Of a stretch of DNA of 64,000 bases, positions 24,957-32,701 are shown piece after piece. The first letter of the stretch is position 1, and every line of letters starts with the position of its first letter. This DNA is from Dyadobacter sp. 50-39 (lineage in GTDB: Bacteria; Bacteroidota; Bacteroidia; Cytophagales; Spirosomataceae): the NCBI GenBank assembly GCA_001898145.1, contig MKSR01000013.1:62001-126000 (forward strand), written 5' to 3'. The position numbers and the translations under genes were made by a program. The notes beneath the pieces are model-generated. The model did not search any database. It was given only the letters and a program-made list of their open reading frames with translations, and had not been told where the DNA came from.

Positions 24957-26135
24957 ATGTCCAAACTTCTTTGCCTGCTTATTATTTGTACCGGCCTGAT
25001 TATCCAGGGCTGCAATTCATCCGGAGATAAGCAAAAAGAACAGGCGGCGGCGGCGGCGGCGGATACAGCTACGCAATTCGTCAAGACCCGCATTCACCAT
25101 GCCCGGGGATTTGAAATCAGGTATTTCAAAGATTTCAAGCTGGTTAACATTATCAATCCTTTCGGCGGACAGGGCGATACGCTACAATACATTCTTCAAA
25201 AAAAGGGCGCCGCCATGCCGGAAGGTTATCCACGTGCCCAGCGTATCGAGATACCGGTGAAAAGCCTCGCAGCCATGTCGTCGATGCACGTCGGGTTGCT
25301 CGGATTTCTGGACGCGGAAAATGTACTGACGGCCCTGGGCAGCGTCCAATATGTGTATTCACCAAAAGTCGTTGCCTTGATCAATGCCGGGAAAATAACG
25401 GAAGTGGGCCGCGACCAGGGCTTGAACGACGAAAAAGTGATTGAAATGCAGCCGGACCTGGTGATGACCATCGGAAACCCCGGCGGAAAGATGGACCACT
25501 ACCGGATACTGAAAGAAGCAGGTATACCCGTACTGATCAATTCAGAATGGGTGGAACAGACCCCGCTGGCCCGCGCCGAATGGGTGAAGCTTATGGCTGC
25601 ATTGCTGGATAAGGAAGCCCTCGTCAACGAGAAATTTGCCAAGGTCGAAGCCGAATACGAACGACTTTCGCTTCTTGCCCAAAAATCTGCACCAAAACCA
25701 ACGGTACTGTCGGGCCTGAATACCAAGGATGCGTGGTTCATGCCGGCGGGCAATAGCTATATGGCCCGTTTTTTCCGGGATGCGGGCGCAGACTATCATT
25801 GGCACGACTCGCCCGCAGCCGGAAGCCTTCCCCTGAGTTTTGAAGCCGTGTATCCGTTTGCGCTATCAGCGGACTACTGGCTCAATGTCGGTTTCGATCC
25901 CCGCGACACCCGGAAAAGCATCTTAGCGCAGGACGCGCGCTATGCCGATTTCAAGGCAACCAAAGCAGGGCGGCTTTACAGCTATAACCGCCTCGTGAAT
26001 GACCGCGGCTCCAATGATTTCTTCGAATCGGGGAGTGTGAACCCGCATACCGTGCTGGCGGATATGATCCGGATCTTCCATCCCGAATTGCTCCCCGGCC
26101 ATCAGCTTGTTTACTATAAACAGCTTCCCGAATGA
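24957..26135 (+). CDS. ABC transporter substrate-binding lipoprotein (BtuF/FhuD-like)
   Basis: A 392-residue protein. The ATG at 24957 is chosen because it starts a lipoprotein signal (lipobox IIQGC); an upstream ATG adds 12 non-signal residues. A low-complexity KEQAAAAAAD linker follows the Cys. The rest is a class III binding protein with two Rossmann-like lobes: YFKDFKLVNIINPFGG, LNDEKVIEMQPDLVMTIGNPGG and VLSGLNTKDAWFMPAGNSYMARFF. It should bind an iron-siderophore, haem or cobalamin in the periplasm and hand it to the permease encoded next, with which it overlaps by 4 bp. Confidence 0.88.
   Translation: MSKLLCLLIICTGLIIQGCNSSGDKQKEQAAAAAADTATQFVKTRIHHARGFEIRYFKDFKLVNIINPFGGQGDTLQYILQKKGAAMPEGYPRAQRIEIPVKSLAAMSSMHVGLLGFLDAENVLTALGSVQYVYSPKVVALINAGKITEVGRDQGLNDEKVIEMQPDLVMTIGNPGGKMDHYRILKEAGIPVLINSEWVEQTPLARAEWVKLMAALLDKEALVNEKFAKVEAEYERLSLLAQKSAPKPTVLSGLNTKDAWFMPAGNSYMARFFRDAGADYHWHDSPAAGSLPLSFEAVYPFALSADYWLNVGFDPRDTRKSILAQDARYADFKATKAGRLYSYNRLVNDRGSNDFFESGSVNPHTVLADMIRIFHPELLPGHQLVYYKQLPE
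25045..25062 (+). repeat. (CGG)6 microsatellite in the lipoprotein linker
   Basis: Six uninterrupted CGG units encode six Ala residues (GCG codons) just after the lipidation Cys of the binding protein. Gain or loss of units would change linker length without shifting frame. Confidence 0.7.
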
Positions 26136-27184
26136 TGTACCGTATGCACAACAGGAACGGGATATTGCTTTTTTTAGGGATTCTGGCCATCGCCCTGTTT
26201 TGCCTGGATATCATGCTGGGCTCGGTGGCAATCCCGTTCAAGGAAGTATTCCGGATCGTCACCACGGGAGAGTCCGAAAACCGCGCCTGGCTTTTTATCA
26301 TTGAAAAAATACGGTTACCCAAAGCCATTACCGCTATCCTGGCCGGTTGCGGCCTTTCGGTGAGCGGCCTGCAAATGCAGACCCTCTTCCGCAACCCGCT
26401 GGCCGGGCCGTCGGAACTGGGAATCACCGCGGGCGCAGGCCTGGGTGTGGCTACTGTGATGCTCGCAGGCGGAAGCAGCGCGAGCATGTACGCGATCAGT
26501 CAACTCGGGATTTCGGGCAGCTGGCTGATCATCGGCATGGCATCCCTGGGTTCGGCAGGCGTGCTGGCGCTCATTCTCCTGATTGCAGGCCGTATCCGCG
26601 ACAATGTGATCCTGCTCATCGTGGGTGTGATGATCGGCACCATCACGCTTTCGATCATCAGCATCTGGCAATATTTCAGCCAGCCAGAGCAATTACAGGA
26701 GTACATTATGTGGACCTTCGGCTCGCTGGGCGGTGTCACAGGTTATCATTTATATGTACTGGCAGCTGTGGTTACAGCTGGGTTGCTGCTCGCATTCGCG
26801 TCGTCCAAGTCGCTGAATGCACTGCTGCTGGGTGAAAATTATGCGAGAAGTATGGGGCTTACGGTGCGGCGGACGCGCCTGGTGATCATGCTGAGCACCA
26901 GCCTGCTTACCGGCAGCGTGACTGCATTCTGCGGACCCATCGGTTTTGTAGGTATCGCCATTCCGCACATTACCCGCGCACTTTTGCGAACCTCCAACCA
27001 CCGCTTGCTTATTCCGGCTACCTGCCTTACCGGAACCGTGCTCTTGCTGCTCTGCGACATTATCGCGCAGCTTCCGGGCACGCAAACCGTCATCCCGATA
27101 AACATCGTGACGTCACTGCTGGGTGCGCCGGTGGTCATCTGGATTATCATCCGCCGCAATAACCTCAGGTCTTCCTTTTCATGA
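26132..27184 (+). CDS. FecCD-type iron/cobalamin ABC transporter permease
   Basis: A 350-residue permease of the BtuC/FhuB/FecCD family with about nine to ten membrane segments. Family motifs are visible: RLPKAITAILAGCGLSVSG, QTLFRNPLAGPSELGITAGAG in the second segment, and GPIGFVGIAIPHITRALL with HRLLIPA near the C terminus, which contacts the ATPase. It forms the inner-membrane channel of the importer. Overlaps of 4 bp with both neighbours show a tight three-gene operon. Confidence 0.93.
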   Translation: MMYRMHNRNGILLFLGILAIALFCLDIMLGSVAIPFKEVFRIVTTGESENRAWLFIIEKIRLPKAITAILAGCGLSVSGLQMQTLFRNPLAGPSELGITAGAGLGVATVMLAGGSSASMYAISQLGISGSWLIIGMASLGSAGVLALILLIAGRIRDNVILLIVGVMIGTITLSIISIWQYFSQPEQLQEYIMWTFGSLGGVTGYHLYVLAAVVTAGLLLAFASSKSLNALLLGENYARSMGLTVRRTRLVIMLSTSLLTGSVTAFCGPIGFVGIAIPHITRALLRTSNHRLLIPATCLTGTVLLLLCDIIAQLPGTQTVIPINIVTSLLGAPVVIWIIIRRNNLRSSFS

Positions 27185-28233
27185 AAAACGAAAATGCCCT
27201 AGTCGAAACCCGCTACCTGGCAATCGGTTACCGGTCGCCCGGCAATGAAAGGACGGTAGCGGCCGGCCTCGATTTGCTGCTGCGCCCCGGCAGCCTGGTG
27301 TGTCTGCTGGGTTCAAACGGCGCCGGCAAATCGACGTTGATGCGTACGCTGAGCGGCCTGCAACCCGCACTGGCAGGTGACATCCTCATTGAAAATCGCC
27401 CGCTCGCTACGCTGAAACCTGCGGAGCTTGCCCAGAAACTAAGTCTCGTGTTAACCGACCGGGTCGACGCCGGCAACCTCACTGCCCGTGAAGTAGTGGC
27501 ATTGGGGCGTACGCCGTACACCGGCTGGCTAGGTTCACTGACCGGCGCTGACCATTCCAAAATAGCCCAAAGCATTGATCAGACCGGCGTCGCGCCCCTG
27601 CTCGACCGCCATATGCACCAGCTTAGCGACGGCGAAAGGCAGAAAGTAATGCTCGCCCGTGCCCTGGCACAGGACACTCCGCTGATCCTGCTCGACGAGC
27701 CAACCGCACACCTGGACCTTCCTAACCGGGTCGAAATGATGCGGCTCCTGCATACACTCGCGCGTGCTACCGGCAAGGCGATCCTGCTCAGCACGCATGA
27801 ACTGGACCTTGCATTGCAAACCGCCGACGAGCTCTGGCTCATGCATCCGAATGGCACCATCCTGGCAGGCCTGCCCGAAGACCTCGTGCTGAATGGCGCA
27901 TTCGAAGCCACATTTGCCCGGAGCGGTTTTACTTTCGATCGCTCTACGGGCACATTTAGCATCCACCAACCCGTGGATCATGCACAGATTTACCTGGAAG
28001 GTGCAGAAAAGCCGCTATTCTGGGTTAAACGCGCACTGCAAAGGGAAGGATTCGGCGTTAGCAGGTACCGCGATGCACCCTGTGTTATCCGGACTTTGGA
28101 GCTGGATAAAAATGGTTTCGAGGCTGAAATAATCTTCGAAAATAGCGCATTCAAAGTCGCTTCGGTTCAGGCACTTATTGCACAGGTGCATTTGCTTTTC
28201 CCTGCGCACAAGCGCGAAGGGGCAGCAGGATAG
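27181..28233 (+). CDS. iron/cobalamin ABC transporter ATP-binding protein with C-terminal extension
   Basis: A 350-residue ATPase. Walker A is LLGSNGAGKSTLMRTLSGL, Q-loop and signature are LSDGERQKVMLARALAQ, Walker B is LILLDEPTAHLDLP, and the switch is ILLSTHELDLAL. The catalytic part fits FecE/BtuD-like proteins (about 255 residues). The C-terminal ~90 residues (from about 260) form an extra soluble domain, with FWVKRALQREGFGVSRY, not needed for ATPase activity and perhaps regulatory. It energises uptake through the permease encoded just upstream. Confidence 0.92.
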   Translation: MKNENALVETRYLAIGYRSPGNERTVAAGLDLLLRPGSLVCLLGSNGAGKSTLMRTLSGLQPALAGDILIENRPLATLKPAELAQKLSLVLTDRVDAGNLTAREVVALGRTPYTGWLGSLTGADHSKIAQSIDQTGVAPLLDRHMHQLSDGERQKVMLARALAQDTPLILLDEPTAHLDLPNRVEMMRLLHTLARATGKAILLSTHELDLALQTADELWLMHPNGTILAGLPEDLVLNGAFEATFARSGFTFDRSTGTFSIHQPVDHAQIYLEGAEKPLFWVKRALQREGFGVSRYRDAPCVIRTLELDKNGFEAEIIFENSAFKVASVQALIAQVHLLFPAHKREGAAG

Positions 28234-28252
28234 TGCGGTTCTTTGCAACGAA

Positions 28253-30295
28253 ATGTTTAGTTTGCAGCTGTTATTTGCCGAACAGGACTGCTTTACTATG
28301 ATCCTTTTGATCCCAACGGCGATGGTGCTGGCCACAGCAAACTGCTATGTGGCGTTTTACAGCAATGCGGACCAGTCGTTGCGGCGTTCGCTCATTTCCG
28401 CCGCCATTCTTGTATTCCTCTTTATGGCCATCAGTACGGAGGTGCTTGGGTTCTTCCATTTCATCAACCAAGGTGCAATTACCGGCAGCTGGGTCATTTT
28501 GAATGCGGGGCTGGTGCTGGGTTGGTTCAAACTAAGCGGTATGCATCCCGCCGGCTTTCAGTCGGTTGTAAAACAGTGGCTGGGCAGCACCCGCCGTTTT
28601 TGCGAAGAGTTAGGTACCGGAACGGTCGCCATGCTGGCGATCCTGGCTTTTCTCACATGGCTGGTCGCCCTGGTGGCTATCCCCAATAATCAGGATTCGC
28701 TCAGTTACCATCTCAGCAGGCTTGGCTATTGGGTGCAGCAGGGAAATGTAGCCCATTATGCATCGCATATCGAGCGTTCGATCTCGTTCAGCCCTTTTTC
28801 AGAATATGTTCATTTGCACAGCTTCCTTCTATCGGGCTCGGAGCGTTATTTCCAGCTCCTGCAATGGTGCTGCCTGGCGGGCGTACTGGCGCTTGTGTCG
28901 ATGATCATACAGCTATTTTCCAAATCCGCCTCCGCACTCCGCATCGGCCTGTGCTTTGCAGCCACCCTGCCGATCGTCGTCCTGGAATCTATGACCACCC
29001 AGAATGACCTGGTAGTGGCATTTTTCATCCTGGCCACCGCATTTTTTGTTTTTGATTATACCTTAAAAAACCATCTTGCGAGCCTGTACCTCATTCCGCT
29101 ATGCTGCGCCTGCGGTATGATGACGAAAGGGACATTTCTATTTTACGTGCTCCCGTTCGGCCTTTTTCTGCTAATCGCCATGCTCAGGCAACCGGCTCCC
29201 GGGGTACCGGGAATGCGGAAACATATTGTCCCATTCGTGGCCTTTTCGCTTATCCTGACATTGGCGCTGAATGTGCCCTATTGGTACAGAACGTATGAAG
29301 TTTTTGGATCGCCGGTCGGTACCATCAGTGCCGGTAACCAGAATACATTCACCGGCCCAGCCGATTACATTTCCTCGGTCAGCAAGCATGTTTTTCTGCA
29401 TTTGGGCTTTGTATCGCCAGGGAATCTTTACAACGATTTCCTGCTTAGCGCGCTCAAAAACCTTCATACGGCCATGGGCATTCCGCTCGATGTACCACGC
29501 CTGGGAATGCCGTTCAAAATGAACAAGCTAAATTTCAACGAGGATTTTGCCCACAACTTTTTCGGCATCTGGCTGATTATCCTCAGTATCCCGGTACTGC
29601 TTTTCGCACGCCTGCCCAAAGCCGCCAAATGGTACGGCTGGCTCAGCTTTCTGAGCTTTCTGGTCTTCTGTTTTTTTATCAGTTACCAAACCTACGGCTC
29701 TCGCCTGCATATTCCATTCTTTCTCCTCGCGACACCCGTAGTCGGTCTTGCCTATGATGCTGTTTTACCCAAATGGTCTGCCAGGCTGCTCCCTGTTCTG
29801 CTTTGGATTGCGGCACTGCCTTTCGCACTGCTCAGCTCGGCGCATCCGCTGCTGTCCACCAAATGGTTTTTTGAAAAAATATTTCCACCGGTCAATACGG
29901 CACTGCATTTAAATATCCGGATAGACGCCGGGAACCTGAATCTCAAACAGGAAAGCGTACTTTACGCCAGTCCCGGAAGGATGTTTTGGGGCGATCATTG
30001 GCCCGCTGCCGAAGCACTTTTGCAACAGGTAAATGCACTCAATCCGCGAAAAATCGGTTTCATTTTTACAGAGGCCAGTTTTGACTATGCCTACCAGTAT
30101 CTGTTGAGAAAACCGGGCCGCGAATTTGCGCATGTGCGCGTTGGTAATGCTTCGGGAGTGCTGGAAGACCCGGCATTTCAGCCTGACGTGGTAATAGCCG
30201 AAAGAAACGAAGGGAGCGGATTTAACTACCACGGGAGAAACTACCGGCTCATACTGGAAAGTGATGGCAAGCGGCTTTATGTTCCCTCAAAGTGA
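28253..30295 (+). CDS. polytopic membrane protein, GT39/PMT-like glycosyltransferase family
   Basis: About 680 residues with roughly ten to twelve membrane segments. The first large loop holds VAIPNNQDSLSYHLSRLGYW, matching the loop of GT-C/GT39-like proteins, in which an acidic residue after the first segments is catalytic, followed by SFSPFSEYVHLHSFLLSG. The C-terminal ~130 residues are soluble. Such proteins usually move a sugar from a lipid carrier to a surface molecule; substrate is unknown. Start is uncertain: 28253 (used here), 28298, or 28178 overlapping the ABC gene. Confidence 0.65.
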   Translation: MFSLQLLFAEQDCFTMILLIPTAMVLATANCYVAFYSNADQSLRRSLISAAILVFLFMAISTEVLGFFHFINQGAITGSWVILNAGLVLGWFKLSGMHPAGFQSVVKQWLGSTRRFCEELGTGTVAMLAILAFLTWLVALVAIPNNQDSLSYHLSRLGYWVQQGNVAHYASHIERSISFSPFSEYVHLHSFLLSGSERYFQLLQWCCLAGVLALVSMIIQLFSKSASALRIGLCFAATLPIVVLESMTTQNDLVVAFFILATAFFVFDYTLKNHLASLYLIPLCCACGMMTKGTFLFYVLPFGLFLLIAMLRQPAPGVPGMRKHIVPFVAFSLILTLALNVPYWYRTYEVFGSPVGTISAGNQNTFTGPADYISSVSKHVFLHLGFVSPGNLYNDFLLSALKNLHTAMGIPLDVPRLGMPFKMNKLNFNEDFAHNFFGIWLIILSIPVLLFARLPKAAKWYGWLSFLSFLVFCFFISYQTYGSRLHIPFFLLATPVVGLAYDAVLPKWSARLLPVLLWIAALPFALLSSAHPLLSTKWFFEKIFPPVNTALHLNIRIDAGNLNLKQESVLYASPGRMFWGDHWPAAEALLQQVNALNPRKIGFIFTEASFDYAYQYLLRKPGREFAHVRVGNASGVLEDPAFQPDVVIAERNEGSGFNYHGRNYRLILESDGKRLYVPSK

Positions 30296-30310
30296 AATAA
30301 TGCAATTGTT

Positions 30311-30715
30311 ATGACATTTTTTAAAAACAAGAAAAATCTGTTGCTCCTGGCTCTGGCCGTAATCATAGGCTACATTGTCTACGATTCAACATCGCAGCCC
30401 ACCGTGGCCGACCTGAAAGGTGGTTTCCGCGAAGTGGCCTTGTACCGCAACGAGAACAATACCGGGCCCATTCTACGGGTGTATGCGGTGACCGTCCAGG
30501 ACACGCATACCAAAGACCTGCGCTCATACGGCGATTTGATGCCCTATACCAAATATGGCACCACGACGGTCTATTTCTTTGACGCCTCAAAGCCGTTTCC
30601 CAACAAGCTCGCCGCCAATGAGCCGCATTTCGACCGGGAATTTGCCGCCAACTGCATTGCCGTATATCGAAAAGACGCAAATGGGCAGGTTTCAATGGAT
30701 TCTAACCTCGAATAG
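30311..30715 (+). CDS. small membrane-anchored protein, unknown function
   Basis: A 134-residue protein with an N-terminal basic stretch and one membrane segment (about 9-24, LLLLALAVIIGYIVYD), then a ~105-residue extracytoplasmic part rich in beta-strand patterns (GGFREVALYRNENNTGPILR, TTTVYFFDASKPFP). No family is recognised. It follows the GT39-like gene by 15 bp and may work with it. Confidence 0.65.
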   Translation: MTFFKNKKNLLLLALAVIIGYIVYDSTSQPTVADLKGGFREVALYRNENNTGPILRVYAVTVQDTHTKDLRSYGDLMPYTKYGTTTVYFFDASKPFPNKLAANEPHFDREFAANCIAVYRKDANGQVSMDSNLE

Positions 30716-30734
30716 CTTTAAATACATACCCAAA

Positions 30735-31139
30735 ATGACTGCATTAGAAATCGTACAACAATACTATGAAGCCTTCAATGCGAAGAACTGGAAAGGCATG
30801 CTCGCATTGCTCCACCCGGAAGTAAGGCACGAGGCCAACCAGGGCGATGTCCGCATCGGGCTTGAAAAATTCACTGCGTTTCTCCAAAAAATGGATGAGG
30901 CCTACGAAGAAACACTGACCGACATGGTGTTCTTCTCGGAGCCGCAGAATAAGCGCGTCGCGGTGGAATTTGTTGTGAACGGCATTTACAAGCAGGCGGA
31001 AGAAGGGCTTCCCGAAGCGCACGGACAATCCTATGTACTGCCGGCCGGGGCATTCCTGGAAGTGACCGACGGCAAGATCAGCCGGGTAACAACTTATTAT
31101 AATCTGCCGCTCTGGATCGAACTCGTTTCCAAGCCATGA
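30735..31139 (+). CDS. NTF2-like (SnoaL/ketosteroid isomerase-related) protein
   Basis: A 134-residue alpha+beta cone-fold protein: the opening helix ALEIVQQYYEAFNAKNWKGM and LLHPEVRHEANQGDVRIGLEKF are typical of the NTF2/SnoaL superfamily, which binds or isomerises small hydrophobic ligands. The Asp/His pocket pattern is partly visible. The ATG at 30735 replaces a longer ORF start that overlaps the previous gene. It overlaps the GNAT gene by 4 bp, so the two are coupled, and a nitrilase-family gene follows. Confidence 0.8.
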   Translation: MTALEIVQQYYEAFNAKNWKGMLALLHPEVRHEANQGDVRIGLEKFTAFLQKMDEAYEETLTDMVFFSEPQNKRVAVEFVVNGIYKQAEEGLPEAHGQSYVLPAGAFLEVTDGKISRVTTYYNLPLWIELVSKP

Positions 31140-31738
31140 ACGCCTCGCTGACGTTCGCACGGAAAACCGGTGCCGGCATTGCCGGTGTTTTTGACGACCT
31201 TGCCAAGCTCCGCATCGCCGTTTTCCGTGACTATCCCTATTTGTATGAAGGCAGTGTGGAGTACGAAAAAGGGTACCTGCAAACCTACCTGCAATCGGAA
31301 AAATCGTTCCTGTTTGCGGTGTACGATGGTGAAGTGATGGTGGGCGCTACCACCTGCATTCCGCTGAAAGACGAAACGGCTGAAATCCGTAAACCTTTTG
31401 AAGACGCTGGTTTCGACATCGGATCTGTATGCTATTTCGGCGAAAGCATTCTTTTGCCAGCCTACCGCGGATTAGGCCTGGGTCACCGCTTTTTCGACGA
31501 GCGGGAGAAACACGCCCGCAGCGTGGGTGGCTTTGAGATTTGCTGCTTTTGCTCGGTAGACCGGGGCGATAACCATCCTTTGAAACCGGCAGATTATCGG
31601 CCCAACGACGCATTCTGGCTGAAACGGGGTTACCGGAAAGAACCGGCATTACAAAGCACGATGGAATGGCCCGATGTGGGAGAATCCGTTTCCTCGGCCA
31701 AAACCATGATTTTCTGGACCAAACCGCTCGACAATTAG
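31136..31738 (+). CDS. GNAT family N-acetyltransferase
   Basis: A 200-residue acetyltransferase. The acetyl-CoA site is ILLPAYRGLGLGHRFFDERE (the R/Q-x-x-G-x-G/A-like loop at about 102-113). Substrate-binding segments include VAVYDGEVMVGATTC-type strands and the C-terminal PNDAFWLKRGY. The acceptor is unknown. It overlaps the NTF2-like gene by 4 bp and lies 7 bp before a carbon-nitrogen hydrolase; GNAT and nitrilase-type domains are fused in some bacterial proteins, so they may act on one metabolite. Confidence 0.85.
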   Translation: MNASLTFARKTGAGIAGVFDDLAKLRIAVFRDYPYLYEGSVEYEKGYLQTYLQSEKSFLFAVYDGEVMVGATTCIPLKDETAEIRKPFEDAGFDIGSVCYFGESILLPAYRGLGLGHRFFDEREKHARSVGGFEICCFCSVDRGDNHPLKPADYRPNDAFWLKRGYRKEPALQSTMEWPDVGESVSSAKTMIFWTKPLDN

Positions 31739-31745
31739 CCATACA

Positions 31746-32648
31746 ATGCATCAGGTAACCATCGCTTCGGCTCAATATCCTATTACCGAACATCCGGATT
31801 TCACTTCCTGGCAGGACCACACTGAAAAATGGGTGGCCGACGCCGCCATACGAAGTGCCGAACTCCTCCTTTTTCCGGAGTACGGGGCAATGGAGCTCGT
31901 GAGCATTTTTGATGCGGGCATCCGCAACGACCTCAGCCGCCAGATACATGCCCTGAATGATCTGAAAGGCGATTTCTGCGACACTTTTGACGCTTTGGCC
32001 AGGAAATATCGAGTCACTATTGTCGCGCCCAGCATTCCTGTGGTCGAGGACGGCCGGAAGCTGAACCGCGCATTTGTGTTCTCTCCGGATGGAATGGCCG
32101 GTTACCAGGACAAGTTTTTCATGACCCGTTTTGAGAACGAACACTGGGGCATTGAAAGCGCACCTAAACAGTTAACCGTTTTTGAAGCGCCCTGGGGAAA
32201 ATTCGGCATTCAGATTTGCTACGACGTGGAATTTCCGCTGGGCGCACAGAAACTTTGTGAAGCAGGCGCGAACCTGATCCTCGCACCCAGCTGCACAGAA
32301 ACCATCCGCGGCGCCACGCGCGTACATGTGGGAGCACGGGCCCGTGCACTCGAAAACCAAGCCTATGCCGTCGTTTCTCAAACCGTTGGCGAAGCCGCAT
32401 GGTCTCCGGCCGTGGATATCAACTACGGTTTTGCGGCATTTTATACTACCCCGGACAAAGACATGCCCGAGGAAGGTATCATTGCCACCAAAACGCCGCA
32501 GGAAGCGGGCTGGCTGATCCAAACCATCGATTTTTCGCTCACCGACGAGGTACGGCGGGACGGTCATGTGTTTAATTTCAAAGATCAGGCGCGGATGATG
32601 CTGGGTCTTGCAGACGAATCGGTTTCGATTGTTTTCAAAACCTTATAA
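31746..32648 (+). CDS. carbon-nitrogen hydrolase (nitrilase superfamily)
   Basis: A 300-residue enzyme with the full catalytic triad of the superfamily: Glu about 45 in LLLFPEYGAME, Lys about 123 in GYQDKFFMTRFE and Cys about 158 in GIQICYDVEFPL. It hydrolyses an amide or nitrile-type C-N bond in the cytoplasm. The particular substrate cannot be read. Coupling to a GNAT and an NTF2-like gene suggests a small catabolic or damage-repair operon. Confidence 0.9.
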   Translation: MHQVTIASAQYPITEHPDFTSWQDHTEKWVADAAIRSAELLLFPEYGAMELVSIFDAGIRNDLSRQIHALNDLKGDFCDTFDALARKYRVTIVAPSIPVVEDGRKLNRAFVFSPDGMAGYQDKFFMTRFENEHWGIESAPKQLTVFEAPWGKFGIQICYDVEFPLGAQKLCEAGANLILAPSCTETIRGATRVHVGARARALENQAYAVVSQTVGEAAWSPAVDINYGFAAFYTTPDKDMPEEGIIATKTPQEAGWLIQTIDFSLTDEVRRDGHVFNFKDQARMMLGLADESVSIVFKTL

Positions 32649-32655
32649 ATACAAA

Positions 32656-32684
32656 ATAGCGGCATCCAATCTGAATGCCGCTAT
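32656..32684 (-). terminator. terminator of the S74 gene between convergent genes
   Basis: ATAGCGGCAT (32656-32665) pairs perfectly with ATGCCGCTAT (32675-32684) around a 9-nt loop. Reading the minus strand, the hairpin is followed by TTTTGTATTTA, a T-rich tract suited to ending the S74 transcript. Only a weak tract follows on the plus strand. Confidence 0.65.
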
Positions 32685-32701
32685 CTCAACTCATTAAACC
32701 T

